A stretch of DNA of 64,000 nucleotides from Armatimonadota bacterium (lineage in GTDB: Bacteria > Armatimonadota > Fimbriimonadia > Fimbriimonadales > Fimbriimonadaceae). A model generated the notes under the pieces. It worked only from the letters and a program-made list of their open reading frames with translations. It searched no databases and was not told the DNA's origin. Location of the stretch: the NCBI GenBank assembly GCA_020161505.1, contig JAIUNY010000010.1, forward strand, positions 40,289-104,288, read 5' to 3'. The position numbers were made by a program, and so were the translations under genes. Shown in pieces: positions 33,188 through 41,878 of this stretch (the first letter of the stretch is position 1; the number at the start of each line of letters is the position of its first letter).

Positions 33188-34981
33188 ATGGCATTGCCGC
33201 GTGTACCGATGACCCAGTACTTGCTCGACAAGGGTTACCTGAAGGATGAACAACTGAAGGAAGCCCAGCAAGTACAACAGCAAACGAAGAATCCTGACAT
33301 TGGCAAAGTGCTCGTCACCCTGGGAATGGTGGGCGAGCGCGAAGTCATCGAAGCTCAGGCGCAAGAGGCGGGGTATCCCTTCGTCGATCTTGATCGTGTC
33401 CAGCTTGAGAGCAGCGCGATCAATGTCGTGCCGGATCGGATTGCCAAGCAGCACAACGTGATCCCTGTCCGAAAGGAAGGAACCACGATCTGGCTGGCGA
33501 TGTCCAACCCCAATAACCTGGATGCCCTGGATGCGGTTCGCTTTGCAAGCGGATGCATGGTCAAGCCAGCAATCGCGGTTCCCGGAGCGATTGACGACGC
33601 GATCAAGAAGTATTACGGCGGAGGAAACGGTTCGTCTGAAGCTGCTCCTGCGGAAGGCGGAGCTGCCGCCGCACCGACACAGCAATCAGCAGCGGCGAGC
33701 CGCGGTGCTTTCAATGCCCTGGTCGCGCAGGCGCAGGTCAACCGCGATGCCGATTCGGCCAAGATGCCGGATGCGGTCAGCGAAGATGACGCCGCCGAAC
33801 TCGCCGAGCAGGCTCCGATCATCAAGTTGGCGAACGCGGTCATTCAACAAGCGATTCTCGACCGAGCCAGTGACATCCACGTTGAGCCACAAAGCCGAGC
33901 CGTCCGAGTGCGGTACCGCATCGACGGTGTCCTTGCCGAGGCCATGACGGTTCCGAAGAACCTGCAGGCCCCTCTCATCAGCCGTCTGAAGATCATGTCG
34001 GAAATGAACATCGCCGAGCGGCGTGTTCCTCAAGACGGTCGTATCGAAGTCCGGCACCAAGGCAAAGAATTTGACCTTCGCGTAAGCAGCATCCCGACGC
34101 CGTTTGGAGAGAAGATCGTTATGCGGATTCTCGACAAGGGCAACGCGATGATCGGTCTGACCAAGCTCGGATTCAGCGCGTACAACCAAGCCGCGATCGA
34201 AGAGCTCATCAGCCAGCCGAACGGAATGTTCCTCTGTACCGGTCCAACGGGTTCCGGTAAGACGACCACCCAATACTCGGTTCTCCACATGCTCAACAGC
34301 GTGGAGCGCAACATCATCACCGTTGAAGACCCGGTCGAGTACCAGCTCAACGGTATCAGCCAGGTGCAGGTGAACAAAAAGGCCGGTCTGACCTTCGGCA
34401 CCGCTCTGCGCGCCTTCCTCCGACAAGACCCTGACATCATCATGGTCGGCGAAATGCGGGACTTGGAAACGGCGGAAATCGCCATCGAAGCCTCGCTCAC
34501 CGGACACTTGGTCTTGTCCACGCTCCACACGAACGATGCCCCGTCGGCCACCCTCCGGATGATCGACATGGGCGTTGAGCCGTACCTCATCTCCGCAACC
34601 GTCATTGGCATCCTTGCCCAGCGACTTGGCCGACGCATCGACCAAGAGCACAAGGAACCCTATGAGGTCAAGGCGATTGAGCTGCGCCGCTTTGGCTTTG
34701 GCGTCACCGATCCCGATGAAGCCGTTACTCTCTACCGAGGCGTGCCGCACGAAGATAACCGCATGACCGGCTTCAAGGGCCGATCTGGTCTTCACGAGCT
34801 GATGGTCATGAACGCGGAAATCGCCGAACTCGTTGTTCGACGCGCTCCGCTAAACGACATTAAGTCGGCGGCGAAGGCGAATGGTATGAAGGAACTCCGC
34901 GAAGACGGACTCGAGAAGGTTCTCGCTGGCGTCACGACGCCGGACGAAGTCATGCGGGTTGTCTTCACGGCAGGCTTCTAA
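33188..34981 (+). CDS. pilB: Type IV pilus assembly ATPase PilB
   Basis: 597 aa, cytosolic hexameric motor that powers pilus extension. The N-terminal MshEN-type domain (YLLDKGYLKDEQLKEAQQVQ) is followed by a Pro/Ala/Gln linker and the GspE ATPase core. The Walker A is GPTGSGKT (352-359), the Asp box is ITVEDPVEYQLNGI, the Walker B region is DPDIIMVGEMRDLETAEIA, and the His box is LVLSTLHTNDAPSA. Unlike most PilB/GspE proteins, the C-terminal CxxC...CxxC zinc element is missing: the corresponding positions read RRIDQEHKEPYE and GVPHEDNRMTGFKGRSGL. It is first in the pilB-T-C-D series. Confidence 0.95.
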   Translation: MALPRVPMTQYLLDKGYLKDEQLKEAQQVQQQTKNPDIGKVLVTLGMVGEREVIEAQAQEAGYPFVDLDRVQLESSAINVVPDRIAKQHNVIPVRKEGTTIWLAMSNPNNLDALDAVRFASGCMVKPAIAVPGAIDDAIKKYYGGGNGSSEAAPAEGGAAAAPTQQSAAASRGAFNALVAQAQVNRDADSAKMPDAVSEDDAAELAEQAPIIKLANAVIQQAILDRASDIHVEPQSRAVRVRYRIDGVLAEAMTVPKNLQAPLISRLKIMSEMNIAERRVPQDGRIEVRHQGKEFDLRVSSIPTPFGEKIVMRILDKGNAMIGLTKLGFSAYNQAAIEELISQPNGMFLCTGPTGSGKTTTQYSVLHMLNSVERNIITVEDPVEYQLNGISQVQVNKKAGLTFGTALRAFLRQDPDIIMVGEMRDLETAEIAIEASLTGHLVLSTLHTNDAPSATLRMIDMGVEPYLISATVIGILAQRLGRRIDQEHKEPYEVKAIELRRFGFGVTDPDEAVTLYRGVPHEDNRMTGFKGRSGLHELMVMNAEIAELVVRRAPLNDIKSAAKANGMKELREDGLEKVLAGVTTPDEVMRVVFTAGF

Positions 34982-35055
34982 GATTTTTGGCGTAAGAAAA
35001 GACTGGAACGATTCGGGCGTCAGCGTGCGTCCAACACAACAATTCGATTGAAACC

Positions 35056-36330
35056 ATGGAAAATTTGCCGAACTCTCCCGCGGGGATGACCCCTCCGCCG
35101 ACGATGCCGCCCACCCAAACGGGCGCTCCCGGCGAGCAACCTCGGGCCGAAGCCCCCAAAGTGGGCGCGCCCAAGAAGCTGGAAGACCTTCACATTGATG
35201 AGCTCCTGCACATCGTTGTGGATCGCAACTGCTCCGACCTCCACCTCTGCGTGGATGCCGAGCCGGTCATTCGCGAGGACGGCAAACTCAAGCGACTGAA
35301 CTATGAAAAGTTCACGCCGCAGCAGACTCAACGGATGCTGTATGAGATCATCAGCGATGATCACATCACGAAGTTTGAGCAGACGAAAGAACTCGACTTC
35401 TCCTACGCCCTGCCCAACCCTCCGCATCTGCGTGAGCAAGGCAAGGGCCCGGTTCGAGCTCGATTCCGTGTGAACATGTATCGAGACCGAAGCGCGGTCG
35501 CGGCTGCGTTCCGTCTCATCTCGAGCCGCATTCCGACGGTCGAAGAGCTCAATCTGCCGCCGCTCCTCAAGCAGCTCTCCGAGCGACCTCGTGGTCTCAT
35601 CCTCGTGACCGGTCCGACGGGTTCCGGTAAGTCAACGTCCCTCGCGGCGATGATCAACCACATCAACACGAACTATTCGCACCACATCATCACGATCGAA
35701 GACCCGATTGAATATCTTCACGTTCATAAGTCGTCGGTCATCAACCAGCGCGAATTGGGCGGCGATACGCTCAGCTTCTCCAACGCACTGCGAGCCTCTC
35801 TTCGGGAAGACCCGGATATCCTGCTCGTTGGTGAAATGCGCGACAAGGAAACCATCCAGCTCGCGATCACGGCAGCAGAAACCGGACACTTGGTCTTTGC
35901 CACGCTGCACACCAACAACGCAGCCGAATCCATCGACCGGATCATCGACGTTTTCCCTCCGGGACAACAAGAGCAAATCCGCGTTCAGCTGTCCAACAAC
36001 TTGATCTCGATCATTTCGCAACAGCTTCTGCCACGAGCCACTGGCCCGGGCCGAATCCCTGTGAACGAGATCATGATCGCCACCCCCGCTATCCGAAACC
36101 TCATCCGGGAAAACAAAACTCACCAGATTCCGTCGGCCATCCAAACAGGTGCGAATCACGGCATGGTGAGCATGGATCAGTGCCTTCGCGATATGTACAT
36201 GAAGGGCCTCATCACGCTCGAGGATGCCCTCACCCGATGTATGAACGCCGAAGAACTCAAGAAGATGATCAACTTGGGGGGCCCGGGCGGACAAGGCGGA
36301 AATACCGGCGGAGGAAATCCGCGCCGATAA
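35056..36330 (+). CDS. pilT: Type IV pilus retraction ATPase PilT
   Basis: 424 aa, longer than the usual ~345 because of a Pro/Gly-rich N-terminal extension (about 35 residues) and a Gly-rich tail (LGGPGGQGGNTGGGNPRR). The PilT core is clear: Walker A GPTGSGKS at 186-193, IITIEDPIEYLH, DPDILLVGEMRDKETIQLAI, and the His box FATLHTNNAAESIDRIIDVF. The AIRNLIRE segment near the end is the PilT motif required for retraction. PilT depolymerises the pilus from the base. It is separated from pilB by 74 bases and from pilC by 35. Confidence 0.95.
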   Translation: MENLPNSPAGMTPPPTMPPTQTGAPGEQPRAEAPKVGAPKKLEDLHIDELLHIVVDRNCSDLHLCVDAEPVIREDGKLKRLNYEKFTPQQTQRMLYEIISDDHITKFEQTKELDFSYALPNPPHLREQGKGPVRARFRVNMYRDRSAVAAAFRLISSRIPTVEELNLPPLLKQLSERPRGLILVTGPTGSGKSTSLAAMINHINTNYSHHIITIEDPIEYLHVHKSSVINQRELGGDTLSFSNALRASLREDPDILLVGEMRDKETIQLAITAAETGHLVFATLHTNNAAESIDRIIDVFPPGQQEQIRVQLSNNLISIISQQLLPRATGPGRIPVNEIMIATPAIRNLIRENKTHQIPSAIQTGANHGMVSMDQCLRDMYMKGLITLEDALTRCMNAEELKKMINLGGPGGQGGNTGGGNPRR

Positions 36331-36365
36331 TTCGGGAACGACTTTAACGAGAGGACACAGGAACT

Positions 36366-37604
36366 ATGCCGGTCTACAGCTACTCATTCAAAGACCCCAG
36401 CGGAGGAATCCAGAAGGGAACAGCCGAAGCGGAGTCGGAAGAAAAACTACGCGCCAGATTCTCAGAACAAGGCCTTGAGATTGTCGAAGTAACGATGATC
36501 AAAAAGGGCGGGATGAAGCGCGCCAAGAGCCCAGGCAAAGTTAAGCTCACGCGCCTCTCCCTCTTCTGTCGCCAGTTTTCGACCATGGTTGATGCTGGTG
36601 TCTCGCTGGTTCGATGTCTCGACGTTTTGGCCCGGCAAACGGAAGACCCCAAGCTGAAGAAGATCCTGATCGACGTTGGCGAGCGGGTTGAGGGTGGTGA
36701 ATCACTCTCGCGTGCCATGCAACGACACCCTCGCACGTTCAACAACCTCTTCATTGGCCTTGTCCGTGCCGGTGAAGTCGGTGGTGTGCTTGAAGAGGCC
36801 CTCCAACGACTTTCGCAGTTCTTGGAATCCGACGTTGCCCTCCGCCGAAAGGTGAAGGCCGCTCTGACCTACCCGATCATCGTTGTCATTGCCGCCGTCG
36901 GCATTGTCGTCCTCCTGATGATCGTCGTTGTCCCGCAGTTCGCCGCGATCTTCAAAGATCTTGGCTTGCCAGACAGCGAATTCCCACCAGCCACGAAGTT
37001 CCTCATTGATCTGTCGAACAACATGATCCGGAACTGGCACATCTTCCTCATCGTGTTCATTGCGCTTTACATGGGCTTCAAGCTCTTTGTGAGCACGCGC
37101 TTTGGACGCCGCACCGTGGACCGCATCAAGCTCAAGATTCCTGTCTTCGGCCCTCTGCACCACAAGGTTTGCATGGCCCGGTTCAGCCGGACGATGGGCA
37201 CGTTGCTCACCTCTGGCGTTCCCATTCTCCAAGCGATGGAGACGGTCTCCGGTACCGTTGGCAACTCGATCATGGCGGACGCGGTGCTTGATGCTCGCGC
37301 CCGAATCCGAGAAGGTGACCGAATCGGTGACCCCCTCGAAGCCAGCCGCCAATTCCCTCCGATGGTCGTTCACATGATCGGTGTCGGGGAAGAATCGGGT
37401 TCGCTCGACTTCATGCTGCAGAAAATCGCGGACTTCTACGAAGCCGAGGTTGAAGCCACGCTGCAATCTCTTACTGCCGCCATTGAGCCGATCCTCATCG
37501 TCTTCCTCGGTGTCATCGTTGGCTTCATCGTCTTCGCGATGTTTGCTCCGCTCCTCAAGGTCGTTCAAGGCCTCAGCGGTGGCGATAGCTTCGAGAACAG
37601 TTAA
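36366..37604 (+). CDS. pilC: Inner-membrane pilus platform protein PilC
   Basis: 412 aa, the normal length for the GspF/PilC family. An AGGA site lies five bases before the ATG. The N-terminal start MPVYSYSFKDPSGGIQKG is typical. Two GspF domains are present; the first contains LFCRQFSTMVDAGVSLVRCL and the second RFSRTMGTLLTSGVPILQAM. Membrane helices lie at about YPIIVVIAAVGIVVLLMIVV, IFLIVFIALYMGFKLFV and PILIVFLGVIVGFIVFAMFA. It connects the PilB/PilT motors to the growing pilin filament. Confidence 0.95.
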   Translation: MPVYSYSFKDPSGGIQKGTAEAESEEKLRARFSEQGLEIVEVTMIKKGGMKRAKSPGKVKLTRLSLFCRQFSTMVDAGVSLVRCLDVLARQTEDPKLKKILIDVGERVEGGESLSRAMQRHPRTFNNLFIGLVRAGEVGGVLEEALQRLSQFLESDVALRRKVKAALTYPIIVVIAAVGIVVLLMIVVVPQFAAIFKDLGLPDSEFPPATKFLIDLSNNMIRNWHIFLIVFIALYMGFKLFVSTRFGRRTVDRIKLKIPVFGPLHHKVCMARFSRTMGTLLTSGVPILQAMETVSGTVGNSIMADAVLDARARIREGDRIGDPLEASRQFPPMVVHMIGVGEESGSLDFMLQKIADFYEAEVEATLQSLTAAIEPILIVFLGVIVGFIVFAMFAPLLKVVQGLSGGDSFENS

Positions 37605-37624
37605 GCCGTTCTGGCTTCGCGCAC

Positions 37625-37656
37625 AGCCCCGTGGGATCCTTCGATTCCGCGGGGCT
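37625..37656 (+). terminator. Strong hairpin between pilC and pilD
   Basis: AGCCCCG pairs with CGGGGCT and the stem continues inward through seven more pairs, two of them G-T wobbles, to a CTTC loop. It lies 20 bases after the pilC stop. No U-tract follows, so it may act as a partial terminator or an mRNA-processing or stability element rather than a full stop. Confidence 0.55.
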
Positions 37657-37718
37657 GATTGCATCAGGACCTGGTATCTTCAATCGAGGCTAGGCGCCCC
37701 AAGGAAGGAAACAACGTA

Positions 37719-38768
37719 GTGCTCCCCGCGTGGACGTGGATTATAGGATTCTGGTTCGGAGCCGCCGTTGGTAGCTTCCTCAATGTGGTCATCTATCGGA
37801 TGCCGCGCGGAATCTCCGTCTACAAGCCCGCGAACAGTTTCTGCCCTGGTTGCCAAAAACAACTCACCGCTGCGGAACTCGTGCCGCTCCTCAGCTGGCT
37901 CTTCCAGAAAGGGAAGTGTAGCTGCGGCAAATCGAAGGTTAGCTCACGCTACTTTTGGGTCGAGATGGCCACCGGACTCTTGTGGGCGGTGATTTGGTAT
38001 CAGCAACTGGTCGTGATTCCCCCCGGTGCAGAGTCGGCGATGTCGACGAGCCAAGTCATCTACGCCGTAGGCTATATGCTGTTCTCAGCCGCACTCGTCG
38101 CGGCGATCGGCACGGATCTCGCCCACTACATCATTCCCGATCAAGTCAACGCCTTCATGCTTTTCGTCGGCGTCGGCATGAACATCGCCTTGGCGATGAT
38201 CGGTGATTCTCGTGCGTGGATGTGGGGGATGCCCTCCAGCATTGCGGGCGCGCTTGTCGGATTCGGCGTGCTGTGGGGGATCACCCTGCTCGGTCGAGTC
38301 GCGTTTGGCAAAGACGCCATGGGGCACGGCGACATCAAGATGGCCCGAGGAATCGGAGCGGTTCTGCTTCCTCTCGGAGCAGGCATCAGTTTTGCCCTGG
38401 CGGTGTTTCTCGGCGCCTTGTTCGGCATTCTCATCGTTGCACTGCGCAAAAAGGATCAGGCCCCTGCGGAGGAGCCGGAAGCGGATGAGGAACCCTACGT
38501 GCCGGAATCGATCGGTTCAATCTTCTGGTGCGGACTGGGATACATCCTTTGTATCGACATCATCGGACTCGCTTTTCCCAAGCTGTATGAGAAGTGGTTT
38601 GGCGAGAACCCGTATGCCGTCGAAGAGATTTCGGAAGAGGCTGGGGTAGAACCCACGATGATTCCGTTTGGCCCCTACCTTGCGGCCGGGGCTCTGTGTG
38701 TCGTCATGTACGGCGCGCCACTGACCAAGTGGGTGCTGGACTACTTCAACGGGATGAGCGGACTCTGA
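37719..38768 (+). CDS. pilD: Prepilin peptidase/N-methyltransferase PilD
   Basis: 349 aa from the GTG at 37719, chosen for the AAGGAAGGA site nine bases upstream. It is an A24 aspartic peptidase in the inner membrane that cleaves prepilin leaders and methylates the new N-terminus. The N-terminal part has AAVGSFLNVVIYRMPRG and a cysteine set CPGC...CSCG in the methyltransferase loop. The two catalytic Asp motifs are GTDLAHYIIPDQ and MGHGDIKMARGIG. It is longer than usual because of an acidic loop (APAEEPEADEEPYVPES) and an extra segment before the final helix FGPYLAAGALCVVMYG. Its likely substrates are the prepilins in this window. Confidence 0.95.
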   Translation: MLPAWTWIIGFWFGAAVGSFLNVVIYRMPRGISVYKPANSFCPGCQKQLTAAELVPLLSWLFQKGKCSCGKSKVSSRYFWVEMATGLLWAVIWYQQLVVIPPGAESAMSTSQVIYAVGYMLFSAALVAAIGTDLAHYIIPDQVNAFMLFVGVGMNIALAMIGDSRAWMWGMPSSIAGALVGFGVLWGITLLGRVAFGKDAMGHGDIKMARGIGAVLLPLGAGISFALAVFLGALFGILIVALRKKDQAPAEEPEADEEPYVPESIGSIFWCGLGYILCIDIIGLAFPKLYEKWFGENPYAVEEISEEAGVEPTMIPFGPYLAAGALCVVMYGAPLTKWVLDYFNGMSGL

Positions 38769-38842
38769 GTCCAAATGGGGACGCCCAAGGGAACAAAGTT
38801 CAAAACATGCCAGTCAAAGCGAATATCTACCGGAGAAACTCC

Positions 38843-39754
38843 ATGAGGAAGGGCCATTTTGGGTTTACGTTGCTTGAGTTGCTGACCGTGATTGCGATCA
38901 TCGCAATCCTCAGCGGCATCATTGTCCCCGTCTATGCACGGGTGAAGGACAACTCGTATCGGAGCGGTGATATCAGCAACATGAACACCATCCGAACCGC
39001 GTTGGGCCTGTACCGCGAAGATCAGGGGGCTTATCCTCCGCAGCTTCTCGGCTATGTGACCCTCTACACCTCCGGCCCTCAGGCAGGAAATGTGATCCCT
39101 GCGTCCGAGCTTCGATCCTACGTCTACCCTCGTCGGGTTGAAAGTTTGGAAGGTCTGAAGCCCGCCTATGCACGGTTCACGGCGACGCAAACCGTCAACG
39201 CGGTCTTCCCGGCTCCGGATGCAACAGCGGTCGGCACCTCGCCGATTCTCGATCTGAACGGGGATGGAAACATCACCCCGGCAGATGACACGCTCGGCGC
39301 ACGACAAGCATTCGCGCCGGCAGACGGCTCGGTCTGCTGGGATCCTTCGGTGCAAGCTATGGCGGCAGCGTCCCGCTGCGCCGGTGTGACCCTCACGGAT
39401 CCTGCTGATCCCCGGGCGAGGCTCTTCTACGGAATCTCTGGCTACGATGTGGCGCAGGTGCCGGTCGCCGGTGGTGGCAACCGCGTCGAGCTCCGCTACA
39501 CCCGCTTCTGGTCGAACTTTGCGATCGGCACGGGGGCTGGTTTCGGCAACGGCGATGCCAACGACGATCCGCGCCAGCTTGGCTACACCAATCCGCCGGA
39601 TGACACGGTCGTGACATGGAACAGCTACTTCCGCGATTACGCCACCGCTGGCGTTCCGGATCGTGGCCGACGGGACATCGTTCTCTTCCTCGGTGGATCG
39701 GCTCGACCCTTCGATTCCCGACAACTCTTCGACTACGCCTGGAGGCAGCGCTAA
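38843..39754 (+). CDS. Minor pilin-like protein with dockerin-like calcium motif (FimU/PilE position)
   Basis: 303 aa from the ATG at 38843 (GGAG site nine bases upstream; an ATG at 38807 would add 12 residues). The leader MRKGHFG precedes [20 protein letters not shown], a standard class III signal with Glu5. Residues after the helix (NMNTIRTALGLYREDQGAYP) are like type II pseudopilin G. The C-terminal domain carries LDLNGDGNITPADD, which resembles the calcium loop of a type I dockerin, and ends with ARPFDSRQLFDYAWRQR. It is first of four prepilin-like genes in a row and probably primes or caps the pilus. Confidence 0.85.
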   Translation: MRKGHFGFTLLELLTVIAIIAILSGIIVPVYARVKDNSYRSGDISNMNTIRTALGLYREDQGAYPPQLLGYVTLYTSGPQAGNVIPASELRSYVYPRRVESLEGLKPAYARFTATQTVNAVFPAPDATAVGTSPILDLNGDGNITPADDTLGARQAFAPADGSVCWDPSVQAMAAASRCAGVTLTDPADPRARLFYGISGYDVAQVPVAGGGNRVELRYTRFWSNFAIGTGAGFGNGDANDDPRQLGYTNPPDDTVVTWNSYFRDYATAGVPDRGRRDIVLFLGGSARPFDSRQLFDYAWRQR

Positions 39755-39811
39755 CCGCGCCCTCTCGGCCCGACTTTGACTGGCTTTTTTGGACCAATGG
39801 CAGGTAGTGAC

Positions 39812-41878
39812 ATGCGACGACGACATCTCAACGGATCGTCTTTGATCGAAGTTCTGACGGTGATCGTGGTGTTCCTCGTCGGAATTCTTGCGGTCGTGCA
39901 GATTTTCCCTCCGGGACTCAGTGTGCTTCGAGTGAATCGAGCCCAAACGCAAGCGATCTCGCTCGCGCGGTCTGAGGTGCAGCGCATCCTCGGGCAATCC
40001 GCTCAACTTCCTGCTTACGTGGCTTCGGCTGAGTTTGTCGGCCCCGGTGCAGTGGTGCTGGTGGCCAACGACGACCCGAACCAACTGGTTCCGACCGTCG
40101 ATGTCGGCGCAGGCGAAGGCAATATCGACGCCAACGGCTTCTTCCCGACCGGCCCGGTGGGTCACTGGAGCAAGGTCAGCGGCGCGAACCGATTCAATCG
40201 TGTGATTGGCGAAGGTCGCCCCATCGCTCAGCCGAACCTCTTCAATGGTCAGCTCGGTTCGCCGATGCAGCTGATGTTCGCGCCCCTGCTGGTTCAGCGG
40301 GACGTGACGACCGGCGTTGCGGTCGGTCAGTACCTGCAGGTTTACGGTAACGATCTGAAGTTCCAAACGGGCTCCGCCGATCAGGGCGCGCCGAGTTCGG
40401 ATCCTTTGCAGCTCGACTACGACGCCTATGCATTCACCTACGTCCCAGGAACCCGAGCGACCCTCGCTGGTTCCACGGTGCCCGCTTTCCTGAACCAAGA
40501 TCAGGTTTGGGTGGGCCGATTGCGCACCAATGTTGGCGGGCTGCTGAGCCACACGCTCCGTATTCAAGGTTCGTTCATTGTCAACGATGGCCTGAACCGA
40601 CGTCCCTTGAACCTTGTCTTCACGGTTCCGGCGGCAGCGAGTGCGTTCTATGGCGAAATCGGAAACTACTCGGTGGTCTCCATGCCGGCGCTGTTCAATT
40701 CGCTGGGCCTTGCGGGATTTACCTACGAAGGCGTCGAGCCGGCTTCGGTTCGCGTGCAGCGACAATTCGCCGAAATCCCGGTCGGTGCCAGCTTCTCAGC
40801 CTTCGATCCGTACCAGTTCAAATCGTTCAACGGTGCCCTTGGCCTGCTCCTCCTCAACCCAGCGGGCGCGTCTGCTCGCATCACGGATGAGGACGGAAAT
40901 CAGATTCCTCTCGTGGCACGCGCGGACTACTCGGTGTACGACTGGCGCGTCATCCGAGACGAGTTCGAGATCCCGCGTGCCGTGGCAGGTGCGGGCAACT
41001 TCAATCCTTCGATGAAGCTGCTTCTGAACGCCATTCGACCCTCCTCCGGCGTCGGTGCCGATGCGCGGCCTTACGGCGGCATCGCCCTCCAAGGCGACAC
41101 CTTCCAATACACGCCGAACATCAACGGCACCACGGCGAGCCAAGACTTCGTCCTGGTGGACGTTCAAACCGGTGGAGTCATTGCGGGCAACACGGGGACA
41201 GATCCTCTGAGTGCCTACGTCGTCGATAAATCCAACGGCGTGATCCGGTTCATCGATACCGACACGACAGACGCTTTTGCGATCACCGGCCGAATCCTCG
41301 TGCCGGGCGCGACTCCGCTCGCCGCTTGGGTGCCGACTCCGACCCCGGTGGATTTGGCGGGACGCAAGGTTCGGGCTCTCTATATGGGTGCCGGAGAATA
41401 TGCCGTCCGCCTGACCAAGGCTGCTAGCGACTACAGCGTGGCTTATCCGCCGACCGCTGCCGATCTGGCTCCCCTCCAATGCTACGTGGGCGGATCTGCC
41501 GGTTGGGGATCGACCAATCGCCTATACTTCGCGCTTTCCGATGTGAACCAGAAGGTCACGATCGGCGAAGCGTGGGTCGGAGGGATCGGTGCTCCCGTGC
41601 TCCGAGATCGCGACTACCGCATCAGCGGGGTCGAGACCATCGGCGGAATCAGCGTGGCCTACGCCCAACTTCCCGCAGGATCGAACTTTGACTTTGCCCG
41701 CAACGGCTACGCCGTGCGACGAGTCAAAGGCGCCTCCATCCGAGTTCGGTCCTACTTCAACCCAGAAACCTTTACTTTAGGTTCCGATTCGGCGCGCAAC
41801 TTCACCCGATTCCAAGATTGGGCCGAGAACTGGCGCACCACCGACACGGAAACTTACGACGCAGGAGCGAACAACTGA
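39812..41878 (+). CDS. Giant PilV-like minor pilin
   Basis: 688 aa from the ATG at 39812; an in-frame ATG at 39797 is possible. MRRRHLNG precedes SSLIEVLTVIVVFLVGILAV, a PilV-type class III signal with Glu5 and Ser1 after cleavage. The next residues, LARSEVQRI, fit the PilV/GspI pattern. Usual PilV proteins are 120-200 aa; here a ~600-residue extracytoplasmic, beta-rich, Asn/Gly/Pro-rich region follows, with no recognised domain. Cysteine is almost absent. The TGA stop overlaps the next ATG by one base, so the two proteins are made together. Confidence 0.8.
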   Translation: MRRRHLNGSSLIEVLTVIVVFLVGILAVVQIFPPGLSVLRVNRAQTQAISLARSEVQRILGQSAQLPAYVASAEFVGPGAVVLVANDDPNQLVPTVDVGAGEGNIDANGFFPTGPVGHWSKVSGANRFNRVIGEGRPIAQPNLFNGQLGSPMQLMFAPLLVQRDVTTGVAVGQYLQVYGNDLKFQTGSADQGAPSSDPLQLDYDAYAFTYVPGTRATLAGSTVPAFLNQDQVWVGRLRTNVGGLLSHTLRIQGSFIVNDGLNRRPLNLVFTVPAAASAFYGEIGNYSVVSMPALFNSLGLAGFTYEGVEPASVRVQRQFAEIPVGASFSAFDPYQFKSFNGALGLLLLNPAGASARITDEDGNQIPLVARADYSVYDWRVIRDEFEIPRAVAGAGNFNPSMKLLLNAIRPSSGVGADARPYGGIALQGDTFQYTPNINGTTASQDFVLVDVQTGGVIAGNTGTDPLSAYVVDKSNGVIRFIDTDTTDAFAITGRILVPGATPLAAWVPTPTPVDLAGRKVRALYMGAGEYAVRLTKAASDYSVAYPPTAADLAPLQCYVGGSAGWGSTNRLYFALSDVNQKVTIGEAWVGGIGAPVLRDRDYRISGVETIGGISVAYAQLPAGSNFDFARNGYAVRRVKGASIRVRSYFNPETFTLGSDSARNFTRFQDWAENWRTTDTETYDAGANN

